DNA of 37,301 bases from Chara braunii. Its lineage: Eukaryota; Streptophyta; Charophyceae; Charales; Characeae. Each line of letters begins with the position of its first letter. Positions within the stretch are counted from its first letter, which is position 1. Of the stretch, positions 1 to 10,765 are shown in pieces. The notes under the pieces are model-generated. The model worked only from the letters and a program-made list of their open reading frames with translations, was not told the DNA's origin and searched no databases. Both the position numbers and the translations under genes were made by a program. The stretch lies in assembly GCA_003427395.1 (NCBI GenBank), contig BFEA01000009.1, positions 760,879 to 798,179 of the forward strand, read 5' to 3'.

Positions 1-126
1 CCGTGGAGCGCACCAGTCCTCTTCAATCGAAAGAAGGACGGCGCCCTCCGCCTCTGTCTCGATTACCGCGGCCTCAATCAGTATACGGTCAGAAATAGTT
101 ATCCCATGCCCAACAACTTCTTCAAA
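1..126 (+). pseudogene. Ty3/gypsy reverse transcriptase fragment (broken)
   Basis: Frame 1 from the first base reads [17 protein letters not shown] and then [20 protein letters not shown], the classical palm/fingers start of a Ty3/gypsy reverse transcriptase (normally ...SPWGAPVLFVKKKDGSLR..DYR.LN..T..N.YP.P). Translation meets a stop at 127-129, just after the YPMP motif and before the expected active-site block, and the sequence turns AT-rich there. It is therefore the distal end of an element that enters from the left and is cut off by later sequence. The wording differs clearly from the RT at 23628-24485, so it belongs to a different gypsy lineage. Seen directly; the family assignment is secure, the cause of the break (insertion or deletion) is not known. 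Confidence 0.9.
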
Positions 127-130
127 TAAA

Positions 131-610
131 TTTATAGTCCTATAAATACTTTTTTATAATAACAAGCAAAAAATTGGTTCGGCGTACTCCACTTGTAATC
201 TGTGATTATAAGTGCTCAACAAAAAGCAAAAAAAATAAAATAATAATAATACAAGGCACTTCGAAAAGACAAAAAAACTACTTTAAAGAACAAACTTATA
301 GTCCTATAAATTCATAATTATAATAACAAGCAAAATTGAGGTTGGCGTACTCCATATCTCATCCTAGAACGTCACTACTCAAAAAAAAAATAAAGAAAAA
401 ATCAGTAATACAGGGCACTTCAAGAAGAAGAAACAACTACTTCAACGAATAGACTTATAGTCCTATAAATATAAAATTAAGATAACAAACAAAAAATTGG
501 TTCGACATGCTCCACTTCTCATCCTTGAATGTAAGGGTTCAGCAACAAGAAATCTACAATTCGAGAAAAGAAGTTTCCAATACTATAATGTGAGTCTTCC
601 CCTTTGTCAG
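131..610. repeat. Three-copy tandem repeat, about 160 bp
   Basis: The block TTATAGTCCTATAAAT recurs at 132, 296 and 455 (spacing 164 and 159), each time followed by a run such as ATAACAAGCAAAA, then TTGGTTCGGCGTACTCCAC or a variant, then an A-rich tail. The anchor itself is a perfect inverted repeat (TTATAG-TC-CTATAA). A related palindrome (TTATAGAACTATAA) stands alone near 2984. Copies are diverged. No coding sense seen. Confidence 0.75.
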
Positions 611-1389
611 GTTACGCACCCGAGTCACCCGACAATAAAACATTTCGAGCGCCTACAAAGTCAACTCCTCTTACAGGAAAAACAAAAATGTCTTAAGAAA
701 TATATTGCATTTCATTAAATTTATTAAAACGCGACTGAGACTGGTCGTTGTAACTAGAATTGCTTGAATTTTTAAATGTCGACAAGGACAACTATCCTGG
801 TCTCAAACCTCGCTTAGCCATGTCTTTCAGTGGTCTCTACAACTTCGAGAATTGTTGAGTCCACAACTAACTTCATCATTCATATCTCGCAAATGATTTT
901 GCCCCTAGATCCGCGTGTTGTAACACAACATGCTACAACTATAAAAAAAATGCCTTAAGCGATCTTAAGTCCATACTTTTTTTCTGCATTCGGTTTGTAA
1001 AACGTTAAGTACGCTTCCGATGGCACTTGCAGCCAAGACACGGTTTTTACTGCTACAATGCAATCCCACCCCTTTTCCACGAAACACCCGAAAAAGAAAA
1101 AATTTCAAGCGCAAAAAAAAAAAAACCTCTCTAGCAGGTTCTACAAATTTATTAGCGGGGGACATAATCTTGTCACTACCGCTAAAAGCGTTTTAATTCA
1201 TAAATGTCTACACCGATAACTATCCTAGTCTCGAACCTCATTTAACCACATCTTCTTCGTTAGCGTAATCATCTTCGAGAATCGTAGAGTCCAACATTTC
1301 GTTTATTTTCTTTCTTGTAGAAGCGAGAAAAGTGTTGTCTGTCTTCAGAAAAAATTGTAATACAGCACGCAACAACTTCAATCGAAAAC
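611..1389 (-). repeat. Duplicated 3' tail of the decayed minus-strand gene
   Basis: Minus-strand positions about 1010-770 repeat the content of about 1460-1195 at an offset of 425-437 bp: both contain a stretch translating as EAY..FYKPN (EAYVPFYKPN near 1440 and EAYLTFYKPN near 1000), a TTGTAATACAGCACGC-like stretch, and a DSTILE stretch followed by RFETRIV. The second copy has more stops. This looks like a tandem duplication of the end of the gene at 1390-4560, or two BAH-like modules in one original protein. The rest of this interval is AT-rich and I see no other gene in it. Confidence 0.5.
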
Positions 1390-4300
1390 ATTTTCTACGA
1401 TCTCACGTCTGGACCTTCCTTTCACATTTGGTTTGTAAAATGGTACATACGCTTCGCCTTTCTCCTTTTGTGCATACTAAACAACCTTAAAATGTTGGTC
1501 TGGAAGTAACTGTACAATCTTTCCAATACGGTAAGGTTTGTCTAGTTCTTCCTCACCTGGAAGGCACGGAGTGTAATAAACTTGTCGATCTCAAAATCCT
1601 CGTAACATCCCTCTTTTTCCATTTTGTAATTTTTGGACTTTCGCGCACCAACATAAACTGTTTTTTCTTGAGGAAAAAGATCAGCCAAATTGTGAGAAAT
1701 ATCCTCTGCATTTAACGACTTTGTCTTATCCTCACACTGTCCTTTGGAACGCAATGTCAGCTAAACGAAAAAAAACTTGAGGTTTTTGTTTTTGAAGTCC
1801 ATGTTTTTCTGACACTCGATGAATTCGTTCCACCAAGTCATGTTGTCGAGCAGAATATAGTTTGAGAATGCGGTAGGATTAGCATTCAATGTTGTGAGTA
1901 ACAGAGAATGGTGTATGCGTTCTTCAACATTTTCTTGGACATCCTTACCGTTGCGAAAGAGATCATCACCTTCGCCTTCTTCTTTACCACAAGCTATCCT
2001 GAACCGACCTTCAAAAAATTGTATCGCACGTTTCGGAGCAGCATGAATCTCGCTAATTGGTTCAGACTAAAAAATATTAAGACCCTCGCTGTCATTCGCC
2101 TGCCAAAGCAAGTTGTGATATTGCTTGCTCAAGAGCCGCACTTCTCCTGCATGAGTTCTCTTGATCTTGAACTGTTGGTTGAAACTGATGTCGTTTACCT
2201 TCAACAAAAGTGGTTCAACATACTACTTTTAGTCAAACGTCTCTGTCTTCCATTTAAGAATTATGACATTTTTATGATCATCCCTTTACGAATCACGAAT
2301 TACATGTTCAAGTTCAGAAAGATCAAAAGCGTTTTTGCGACCTGAGTTTGCGAGAGAAACAGTTAAACATCTGATCTATATCCTCGTAAGTATGACCTAC
2401 GAGAAGAAAGTCTAGCTTCACCTTCCTGAAAATATTCATTTGAAGAAGGTAAAACAAATACGAAAATACGTACTTGTTTTTGTTTTCTTTGTTAGTGTTA
2501 TCTAAATTATGGTAGAAAACTCGTGGAAAAGGCCTCCGAAGTTCACAAATTCTACGGTGAAGCACGGGAAGCATGCAGTCGAAATTTGACTTGAAGTTGT
2601 CGAAAATTAGTGTCGCGGATGTTTGTGATGAGAGACCAACCACCTTTGCGTTAACGACATGCACCTTGACAAAGTTTCCTTCTTTGACTTTGGAATCCTT
2701 CGACAATCTTACGAAGTGCGGTAAGATGTTCTTGCTCTGGTCCATTCCGTCAATAATTAAACAGGTGTACTGGTCGGGTTTGTTAGAAGCCTTGTGACGA
2801 TGTTTATAGAGCTTTGGTCTGTCCTCGTCCTGCATCAGTAGGTGTTTCTCCAATGCTCTCTGGTAAATCTTTATAGACCAGCACCAGAAAAATCAAGGTC
2901 AATTAGCACGTGGAAGAAACGATTTGAAGTCTTATGACAGACACACGGCCGAGATCAAACAAACATTTTAGGCTGAAAAATCATTTATAGAACTATAAAT
3001 TAAAAACACGTCAGAAAAACAACAGCATTTGCAGTCAGCGTTAAACAATGATTTTGAACTGAAAGACAAATATTTAGAACTGTAGATCGAGTTTCCCCTT
3101 ACGAAAACACCAGCCTTTGTAGAGAGCGTCTTTCAGATTACCAATGTCAACAAACATCGTAGAGAATATACGGACTTTAAATGGGTAAGAGAAGGGGCAT
3201 ACGGATTCTAGGGGACCTCACTGGAAGAAGGAAGTTGCTCGCAAAAACATAACATGTACAGTACTAGAGGCATGTGACTCGGGCAGCCTGAGCCAGAAAG
3301 ATGTGAATTCATTTTGGGTAACGGAGTGACTCCTGTAATTGCTCTATCAGGCTTGAACATTCGGATTCTTAATTCATTGTAAAAAGGATTCTCCAACTAG
3401 TGAGGAAATCTACGACAGTTACTGTGAAAGGATACAGAATTTAGTAAAAGATTAGGTGAAACAGGACAAGGTAAAACATTAGTTAAATTCCCGACAGAAA
3501 CACTCAAAAGTTTATTTTCAGGGGTCTCGAGGTGAACGAATTGTGCCTAAAGATAGAGAGAGTTCACTTAAGACACGAGGTACTAGGCTTGTGGTGCCTT
3601 ACCTCTTTCAATACGATTGTCTGCATTCGCACAACCTGCTTTGAACGGCATACATTGAGCGTAGACGGAGAATCTTTTCAAGGTTGGAATCACAACTTTC
3701 GGACAGTGTTCTCTCAAAATCTTCAGGAAACATTTAATAAAAGGAATGTTTGAAGAGGAAAACTGGGAACCACATTCTCGTAAAAAAATTCGTAAAGGTC
3801 CTTCCGGTGTAGAGTGTTTGAGAGATGAAATTGATCGTTGTTTGACATACTTTCCTTGTTTAATCAGAAATAATTCTGCATCCAAGCAAGCATTTTCACT
3901 GTAGACGACGAATGTCTGGAAGAGCCTTTGTTCTTGTGCTCGTATGTCCGGACGCCATTAAAGAACATGCGTCGAACAACAGTCATGCGCCACATGGGAC
4001 ACTCATACAACATGCCCCAGGCTCGTGTACAAACCCTCATCTTCTTGAACGTCACTCTTAATTTTAGAAGTTCATCACTTTCTGTGAAGTACAAAGCTTC
4101 CCTCGTTTGTTCAAGGAGGAAGTCCACCTGTTCTGACTGCTTGATCGACCAAAGCATTTCGTGGACCTTGAATATGTATTTGACAGAGAACTTTTTGCAT
4201 GCACTCGCTGTTGCAACACTTTTGCTTAACTACCTCGTGGACACTTTTCATGCTTGTGTTCAACTTTGCCTTCTTGTTGTACATGCGAGAGGTCTTATTT

Positions 4301-4560
4301 CTTTTGCCAAGGTTGTAAGGAGTTTTTTCATCGGCTGGTGTTGCGCTGAAGATACCTCTGCTAACTTTTTGAGTTAGCGTCTCCTCCGCTTATCCGAGCT
4401 TCTCTGTGGACAATTTCTTGGCAAATGTATTACTACCTCTCTGCGTTGTAACCCCATCTCGTAGCGATTCCAAAGATATGTTTTTGACGTTGACACCTAT
4501 CGAGGGCAAAAGATGCTACACGACGAACGCCAAGAACGTTGCTACTCCCCTTAGAACACC
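1390..4560 (-). pseudogene. Decayed DUF7869-family gene with intron and BAH/tudor-like tail
   Basis: Read on the minus strand, blocks follow in the order I know from DUF7869 proteins of animals and algae: a basic N-terminal part, a Cys motif (QKCCNSEC, about 4190), VCTRAW..LY and HKNKGS (4060-3915), EHCPKVVIPTLKRF (about 3690), LYKHRHKAS, LIIDGMDQSKNILPHF (about 2760), NTNKENKNKYVF, VGHTYEDIDQMF (about 2395), FDLSELEHVIRDS, VNDISFNQQFKIKR, TWWNEFIE (about 1830), and a tail ELDKPYRIGKIVQLL (about 1530) like a BAH or tudor fold. Lesions: one extra A in an A5 run near 4172, frameshifts near 3878, 2338 and 1563, and in-frame stops TAA/TAG near 4395, 2307, 2260, 2254, 2050, 1760 and 1460. The DGMDQ, DN and HEDID-like acids could form a transposase-like triad, but that is inference. 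Function of the family is unknown. Probably a dead copy; recent assembly indels could account for some frameshifts. Confidence 0.65.
2856..3602 (-). other. Predicted 747-nt intron in the DUF7869-like gene
   Basis: On the minus strand the upstream block ends ...ADNRIE-AGA-G followed by a good donor GTAAGG (G at 3602). The downstream block starts after an AG at 2857-2856. Joining G3603 to C2855-A2854 makes an Ala codon and keeps the frame, giving ...NRIER-A-LEKH..., the expected spacing in the family between the VVIP.L.RF block and the HR.KA...LIIDGMDQ block. The interval itself carries stops in all frames and no family sequence. Splice sites and frame are seen; actual splicing is inferred. Confidence 0.55.
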
Positions 4561-4984
4561 TTCCCCTACGTTCGCAAGCAAGAAGATCTGGCGGTGAACA
4601 AAGGTCAGGTTTAACAGTATTAAGGAGAACGACAGGCACTGCTTGACTGCTGCTCGTGTCGTGACCTCCTGAATGACCCCGTGAGTTGTCGCAATGGATG
4701 TCCATCTTGCTTACAATGAAGCGCGAAAGAGGTTTGTCGAAAAGAAGAGAAGTTGACAGAACGAGGTGTCTTCTCTCTAAGGAGGTGCATAACAATCCCG
4801 TTGTGTTCCTCTTGCCACGACACGAAAGTCGCTTAGCTCACGATAGTAGAAGTTGCAACAGGGAACGACAAAACTCGGTAATTCACACGTACAAGGCCCC
4901 TAAGAAACCACTCTGGAGTTGCAAGTACACAAATGTTGCAACGACCTTCGAGCCGATGGAATTGAGGAACAAGTGCACATAATG

Positions 4985-5490
4985 TGGGGCAGCTTTATAG
5001 CGGGAAAACCTAAATATTTGAAAATTATGTTGTTTGCCATGTTTTTTCGTAAAGAGCAATGCTTTCTCGTCATCCCGCCTTGTTTTTCCCTAGGAGGTCC
5101 GCTTGCCAGCAGTTATGGGAAAGGCTTACGAACGACCTCTGAGTCACGGTAGCCGTTGAGTTTTGTAGCGGGAAAACCAATACATTTGCAAATTTTGTCT
5201 CTTGCGTTGATTCTTTCGTGAACAGGTCCGCTCTCTAATTAACAGCGGAAGTCCCCAACAGAGTCACGAAGCCATTGAGTTTTGTAGCGGGAAAACCAAA
5301 ATATTTCCAAATTTTAACTTCTGCCCTGACTCTTTCGTGAACAGATCCACTTTATGTTAACAATGCAAATGCCCAAAGTACTCACGAAAGCCATTGAATT
5401 TTGTAGGAGGGAACCAAAATGTTTTCAAATTTTGTCTCCCGCCCTGATTCTTTCAGGAACAGCTCCGCTTTTTAGTTACCGCGTCGTCTT
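4985..5490. repeat. Four-copy tandem repeat, 119-168 bp
   Basis: TAGCGGGAAAACC or a close variant occurs at 4998, 5166, 5285 and 5404 (spacing 168, 119, 119). Each is followed by an AT-rich block ending in TTCGTGAACAG(G/A)TCC, then AGTCACGAAGCCATTGA. The first copy is longer and most diverged. No coding potential I can defend. Confidence 0.8.
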
Positions 5491-6027
5491 TTGCGGTAAG
5501 GAGATCGTCTGTAGACTTTCTTTTTCAGCTAGCCCCCGTGAGATTCTATTGAACCACAATCACAGTGGATGACCACTGTGAGATTCAGTTGAAACGGATG
5601 CACACTTAGATTAGGTGGAAGTGGGATGGCCGGGACTGATATTCTGCCATCCAAGCAAATACCGACAGTAGTGAAATCGTCATGCCCACAGGAAAAAAAA
5701 AAAAAAAGAACGCCCTGCCAACACGGCAGGGTGCAGAAGGAGGGAAACGAAGAGGAGACTTTCAAGCACACGTGTGCATATGCCCTAAGTTGGTGTCGTA
5801 CTGCTGTGCTAAGTGGAGATCGGTGGGGAAGGTTTCAACCATTGGACATAGGACCTACGGAACGACAAAATTTGACAGAGTTGTAGAGGCTCTAAAATGC
5901 CGGGAGCTTTCTGAAGCCGCCCCGGAACCAGAAAAAAAAAGGTTCACAAGGTGATAAAACTGCATAATACAAACACCCCCACTCTGTCAAGCGTCGTTCT
6001 GAGTTTTAATTGTTTCTTAGAACTCAG
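5491..6027. other. Non-coding spacer
   Basis: No gene recognised. It contains an A14 run at 5693-5706 and a short inverted pair CCCTGCCAACACGGCAGGG at 5713-5731. The satellite array starts abruptly at about 6028. Confidence 0.5.
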
Positions 6028-9000
6028 GCCGTGACACACAGCTCTAAAGTACAAGAATAATTTTGAGGTCAGGACCCCTAACAAAAGGGTAGAGAAATTA
6101 TTTTGGGTATCATACTCTCACTTTGAGGGTGCAAGAATAAGTTTCTGGTGTAAATGATGACCTGGCAGTTAGGACGCACAACTAAAAGGGTACAAAAATT
6201 ATTTTAAGGTTACGACCTCACAAAAAAATGGTAGAGAAATTATATCAAGGGTCATACTCTCACTTTGAGGGTGAAAGAATCAGTTTCAGAGTTTGAACAT
6301 TCACGTGCAGGGTAGGATACACCGTTAAAGGGGTACAAAAAAATTTTGGGGGGTCATAACCTCATGCTCTCACTTTGGGGGTGCATGAATTTGTTTCGGG
6401 GTGTAAATGATGACCTTAGGGTTTGTACTCACAGCTATAAGGGTACAAAAATTATTTTGAGGACACAATATCTTAATAAAAGGGTAAAGAAATTATTTTA
6501 AGGGTCATACTGTCACTTTGGGGGTGCAAGAATCAGTTTCGGGTGTGAATGATGACTTGGGCGTCGGGACTTACAACCAAAAGGATAAAAAAATAATTTT
6601 TTGGTTAGGATCTCCAAATAAAAGAGTAGAGAAATTATTTTGGGGTCATTCTCTCACTTTGAGGGCGCAAGAATCAGTTTCGGAGTTTGAACGATCACGT
6701 GCAGGGTAGGATATCCCGTTAAGGGGGTACAATTTTTTGGGGGGGGTCGTAATCTCATGATCTCACTTTGGGGGTGCATGAATTTGTTTCGGGTTGTAAA
6801 TAATGACCTTTGGGTTTGTACGCATAACTATAAGGGTACAAAAATGATTTTGAGGGTACGACCTCCCTATAAAATGTGTGAACAACGTGCAGGGTAGGAT
6901 ACCATGTTAAAGCAGTAAAAAATTATTTTCGGGTTCGGACTCTCTGTTTGGAGGCGTGAAATTACTTTCGACTTAGAGATTATTTCCTTGGCATCACAAC
7001 CCGGCGCTACAAGGGTTTAAAAATTATTTTGGGGGTCTTATTCTCACTTTGGGGGTGTAGGAATTTGTTTCGGGGCTTAAATGATGATCTGGGGTTAGGA
7101 CGAACATTTATGAAGGTAAAAAAAATATTTTGAGGTTACGACCCCCCAATAAAAAGGTAGAGAAATTATTTTGGGGTCACACTCTCACTTTGGGGGTGCA
7201 AGAATCAGTTTCAGGTGTGAGTGATGACCTGGCAGTTAGGACTTACAACTCTAAGGGTACAAAACTTATTGTGAGGGTACGAGCTCACAATAAAAGGGCA
7301 GAGAAATTATTTTAAGGGTCATATTGTCACTTTGGGGGTGCAAGAATCAATTTTGGGTGTGAATGATGACTATCGGGTTAGGATGCACACCTAAAAGGGT
7401 ACAAAAAATATTTTGAGGTTATGAACCCCCAATAAAAGGGTAGAGAAATTATTTTGGGATTATACTCTCACTTTGAGGGTGCAAGAATCAGTTTTGGGGT
7501 TCAAACCATCACGTGCAGGGATACCTCGTTGAAGGGGTACAAAACTTTTTATGGGGATCGTAACCACATGCTCTCACTTTAGGGTTGCATGAATTTGTTT
7601 CGGGGTGTAAATGATGGCCTTGGGGTTTGTACTCACAGCTATAAGGGTACAAAAATTATTTTGAGGATACGACCTCCAAATTAAAGGGTAGAGACATTAT
7701 TTTACGGGTCATACTCTCACTTTGGGGGTGCAATAATCAGTTTTCGATGCCAATGATGACCTGGGGGTTAGGACGCACAACTAAAAGAGTATAAAAATTA
7801 TTTTGAGGTTACGACCCCCAAATAAAAGGGTAGAGAAATTATTTTGGGGTTATACTCTCACTTTAAGGGTGCAAGAATCGGTTTCGGAGCTTGAACAATC
7901 ACGTGCAGGGTAGGATACCCCATTAAAGGGGTACACAAATTATTTTGGGGGTCGTAACCTACTAACCTCATGCTCTCAGTTTGGGGTGCATGAACTTGTT
8001 TCGGGGTATAAATGATAACCTTGTGGTTTGTCCTCACATCTATAAAGATACAAAAATTATTTTGAGGGTACGACCTCCCTATGAAAGGGTAGAGAAGTTA
8101 TTTTAAGGGTCATACTCGCACTTTGGGGATGCAAGAATCAGTTTCGGGTGTGAATGATTACTTGGGGATCAAGACTTAGAGCTAAAATGATACAAAAAAT
8201 ATTTTGTGGTTACGACCCCCAAATAAAACAGTAGAGAAATTATTTTGGGGTCATTCGCTTACTTTGAGGGTGAAAGAATGAGTTTCGGAGTTTGAACGAT
8301 CACGTGCAGGGTAGGATACCCCGTTAAAGGGATACCATTTTTTTTTTGTGCGTCGTAACATCATGCCCTCACTTTGGGGGTACATGGATTTGTTTCGGGA
8401 TGTAAGTAATGACCTTGGGGTTTGTACACACAACTATAAGGGTACAAAAATGATTTTGAGGGTACAACCTTCCAATAAAATGGTCGTGAAATTATTTTAA
8501 GAGTCATACTTTCATTTCGGGCGTGCAAGAATCAGTTTAGGGTGTGAATGATGATCTGGGGGTTAGGACGCACAACTATAAGGGTCCAAAAATTATTTTG
8601 AGGTTACGACCTCTCAATAAAAGGGTAGAGAAAGTATTTTGGAGGGGTCACACTCTCACTTTGAGGGTGCAAGAATCAGTTTCGGGTTTGAATGATGACC
8701 TGGATGTTACGACTTACAACTATAAGGGTACAAAAAATATTTTGAAAGTACGACACCCCAATAAAATGGTAGATAAATTATTTTAAGGGTCATACTCTCA
8801 CTTTGGGAATGCAAGAATCAGTTTCCAATGTGAATGATGACCTGGGGTTATGACGCACAACTAAAAGGGTATAAATACTATAAAAATTATTTTGAGGTTA
8901 CGACCGAATCCCAAATAAAAGGGTAGAGAAATTATTTTGGGGTTACACTCTCACTTTAAGGGTGCAAGAATCAGTTTCGGAGTTTGAACGATCACGTGCA

Positions 9001-9969
9001 GGGTAGGATACCCCATTAATGGTGTACAAAAATTATTTTGGAGGTCGTAACCTACTAACCTCATGATCTCAGTTTGGGGGTGCATGAATTTGTTTCGGGG
9101 TGTACATGATGACCTTGTGGTTTGTACTCACAGCTATAAGGGTACAATAATTATTTTGAGGGTACGACCTCCCAATAAAAGAGTAGAGAAGTTATTTTAA
9201 GGGTCATACTCTCACTTTGGGGATGCAAGAATCAGTTTCGGGTGTGAATGATGACTTGGGGGTCAGGACTTACAACTAAAATGATAAAAAAAATATTTTA
9301 TGGTCACGAGCCTCAAATAAAAGAGTAGAGAAATTATTTTGGGGTCATTCCCTCACTTTGAGGGTGCAAGAATCAGTTTCGGAGTTTGAACGATCACGTG
9401 CAGGGTAGGATACCCCGTTAAAGGGGTACAAAATTTTCTTGTGGGTCGTAAGGTCATGTCCTCATTTTGGGGATGCATGAATTTGTTTCGGGTGTAAGTA
9501 ATGACCTTGGGGCTTGTACGAACAGCTATAAGGGTTAAAAAATGATTTTGAGGGTACGACCTTCCAATAAAATAGTCGAGAATTTTTCTTAAGGGTCATA
9601 CTCTCATTTTGGGGGTGCAAGAATCAGTCTAGGGAGTGAATGATGATCTGGGGGATAAGACGCACAAATATAAGGGTCCAAAAATTATTTTGAGGTTACG
9701 ACCCTCCAATAAAAGGGTAGACAAAGTATTTTGGGGGGGTCATACGCTCACTTTGAGGGTGCAAGAATCAGTTTCGGGTTTGAATGATGACCAGGGGGTT
9801 AGGACTTACAACTATAAGGGTACATAAATTATTTTGAAGTTACGACACCCCAATAAAAGGGTAGATAAATTATTTTAAGGGTCATTATCTTATTTTGGGG
9901 GTGCAAAAATCAAGTTTCAATGTGAATGATGACCTGGGGGTTAGAACGGACAGCTAGAAGGGTATAAAA
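6028..9969 (+). repeat. 142-bp satellite array, first block
   Basis: Head-to-tail monomers of about 142 bp: for example GTAGAGAAATTATTTT recurs at 6089 and 6231. A monomer runs AAATTATTTTGGGGGTCAT, ACTCTCACTTTGGGGGTGC, AAGAATCAGTTTCGGGTGTG, AATGATGACCTGGGGGTTAGG, ACGCACAACTATAAGGGTAC, AAAAATTATTTTGAGGTTACG, ACCCCCCAATAAAAGGGTAGAG. Note the two ATTATTTTG half-anchors about 100 and 42 bp apart. Variant monomers carry the block GATCACGTGCAGGGTAGGATACC. Monomers are roughly 85-95% alike. Short open frames of about 47 residues per monomer arise by chance and are not genes. Confidence 0.95.
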
Positions 9970-10091
9970 CTACGTTGCATACAGTACACGTATGGGGCCT
10001 TTCCGTACGAAGCGTACAGGTAATATCTCTACGGGATCTGTATGGGAACTTGTACGAAAACCTGTAAGTCTTGTACGCCCTCGTACGAAAA

Positions 10092-10131
<40 letters not shown>

Positions 10132-10765
10132 NNNNNNNNNNNNNNNNNNNNNNNNNNNNNNNNNNNNNNNNNNNNNNNNNNNNNNNNNNNNNNNNNNNNN
10201 NNNNNNNNNNNNNNNNNNNNNNNNNNNNNNNNNNNNNNNNNNNNNNNNNNNNNNNNNNNNNNNNNNNNNNNNNNNNNNNNNNNNNNNNNNNNNNNNNNNN
10301 NNNNNNNNNNNNNNNNNNNNNNNNNNNNNNNNNNNNNNNNNNNNNNNNNNNNNNNNNNNNNNNNNNNNNNNNNNNNNNNNNNNNNNNNNNNNNNNNNNNN
10401 NNNNNNNNNNNNNNNNNNNNNNNNNNNNNNNNNNNNNNNNNNNNNNNNNNNNNNNNNNNNNNNNNNNNNNNNNNNNNNNNNNNNNNNNNNNNNNNNNNNN
10501 NNNNNNNNNNNNNNNNNNNNNNNNNNNNNNNNNNNNNNNNNNNNNNNNNNNNNNNNNNNNNNNNNNNNNNNNNNNNNNNNNNNNNNNNNNNNNNNNNNNN
10601 NNNNNNNNNNNNNNNNNNNNNNNNNNNNNNNNNNNNNNNNNNNTATCGAATTAAAAAAAAAAAAAAAAAAAAAAACTCGTACGAGCCCCCTAGCGTACGA
10701 GTAGCATACGAGTACAAGAGTACGAATCCGTACTCGTACGAGGGTGCGTACAAGTGGCAACGTAC
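9970..10765 (-). mobile_element. hAT-like short inverted-repeat element, copy A (in satellite)
   Basis: Left end CTACGTTGCATACAGTACACG-like, right end GTGGCAACGTAC, inverted to each other over CTACGTTGC/GCAACGTA(C). It is flanked by TATAAAA at 9963-9969 and 10766-10772. The satellite reads uninterrupted (GGGTATAAAA then ATTATTTTGAGG) if the insert and one TATAAAA are removed. The subterminal parts are packed with TACG/CGTACG words, and an A36 run sits before an internal assembly gap. No transposase can be seen; likely non-autonomous. Orientation is opposite to the copy at 25009-25431. Confidence 0.75.
10132..10643. other. Assembly gap (512 N) inside transposon copy A
   Basis: Run of N between a poly-A tract and TATCGAATT followed by a second A22 tract. 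Any open frame drawn through it is meaningless. Confidence 0.99.

Noticed and set aside
1908-2345. 145-codon plus-strand frame
   Set aside because: Antisense to the tail of the DUF7869-like gene, which reads as conserved sequence on the minus strand.
3928-4377. 149-codon plus-strand frame
   Set aside because: It is antisense to the conserved blocks of the DUF7869-like gene and has no protein character.
10095-10131. Poly-A tract as the tail of a retroposed gene
   Set aside because: It lies inside a DNA transposon with inverted ends, and similar A/T tracts stand at the matching place of the other copy.
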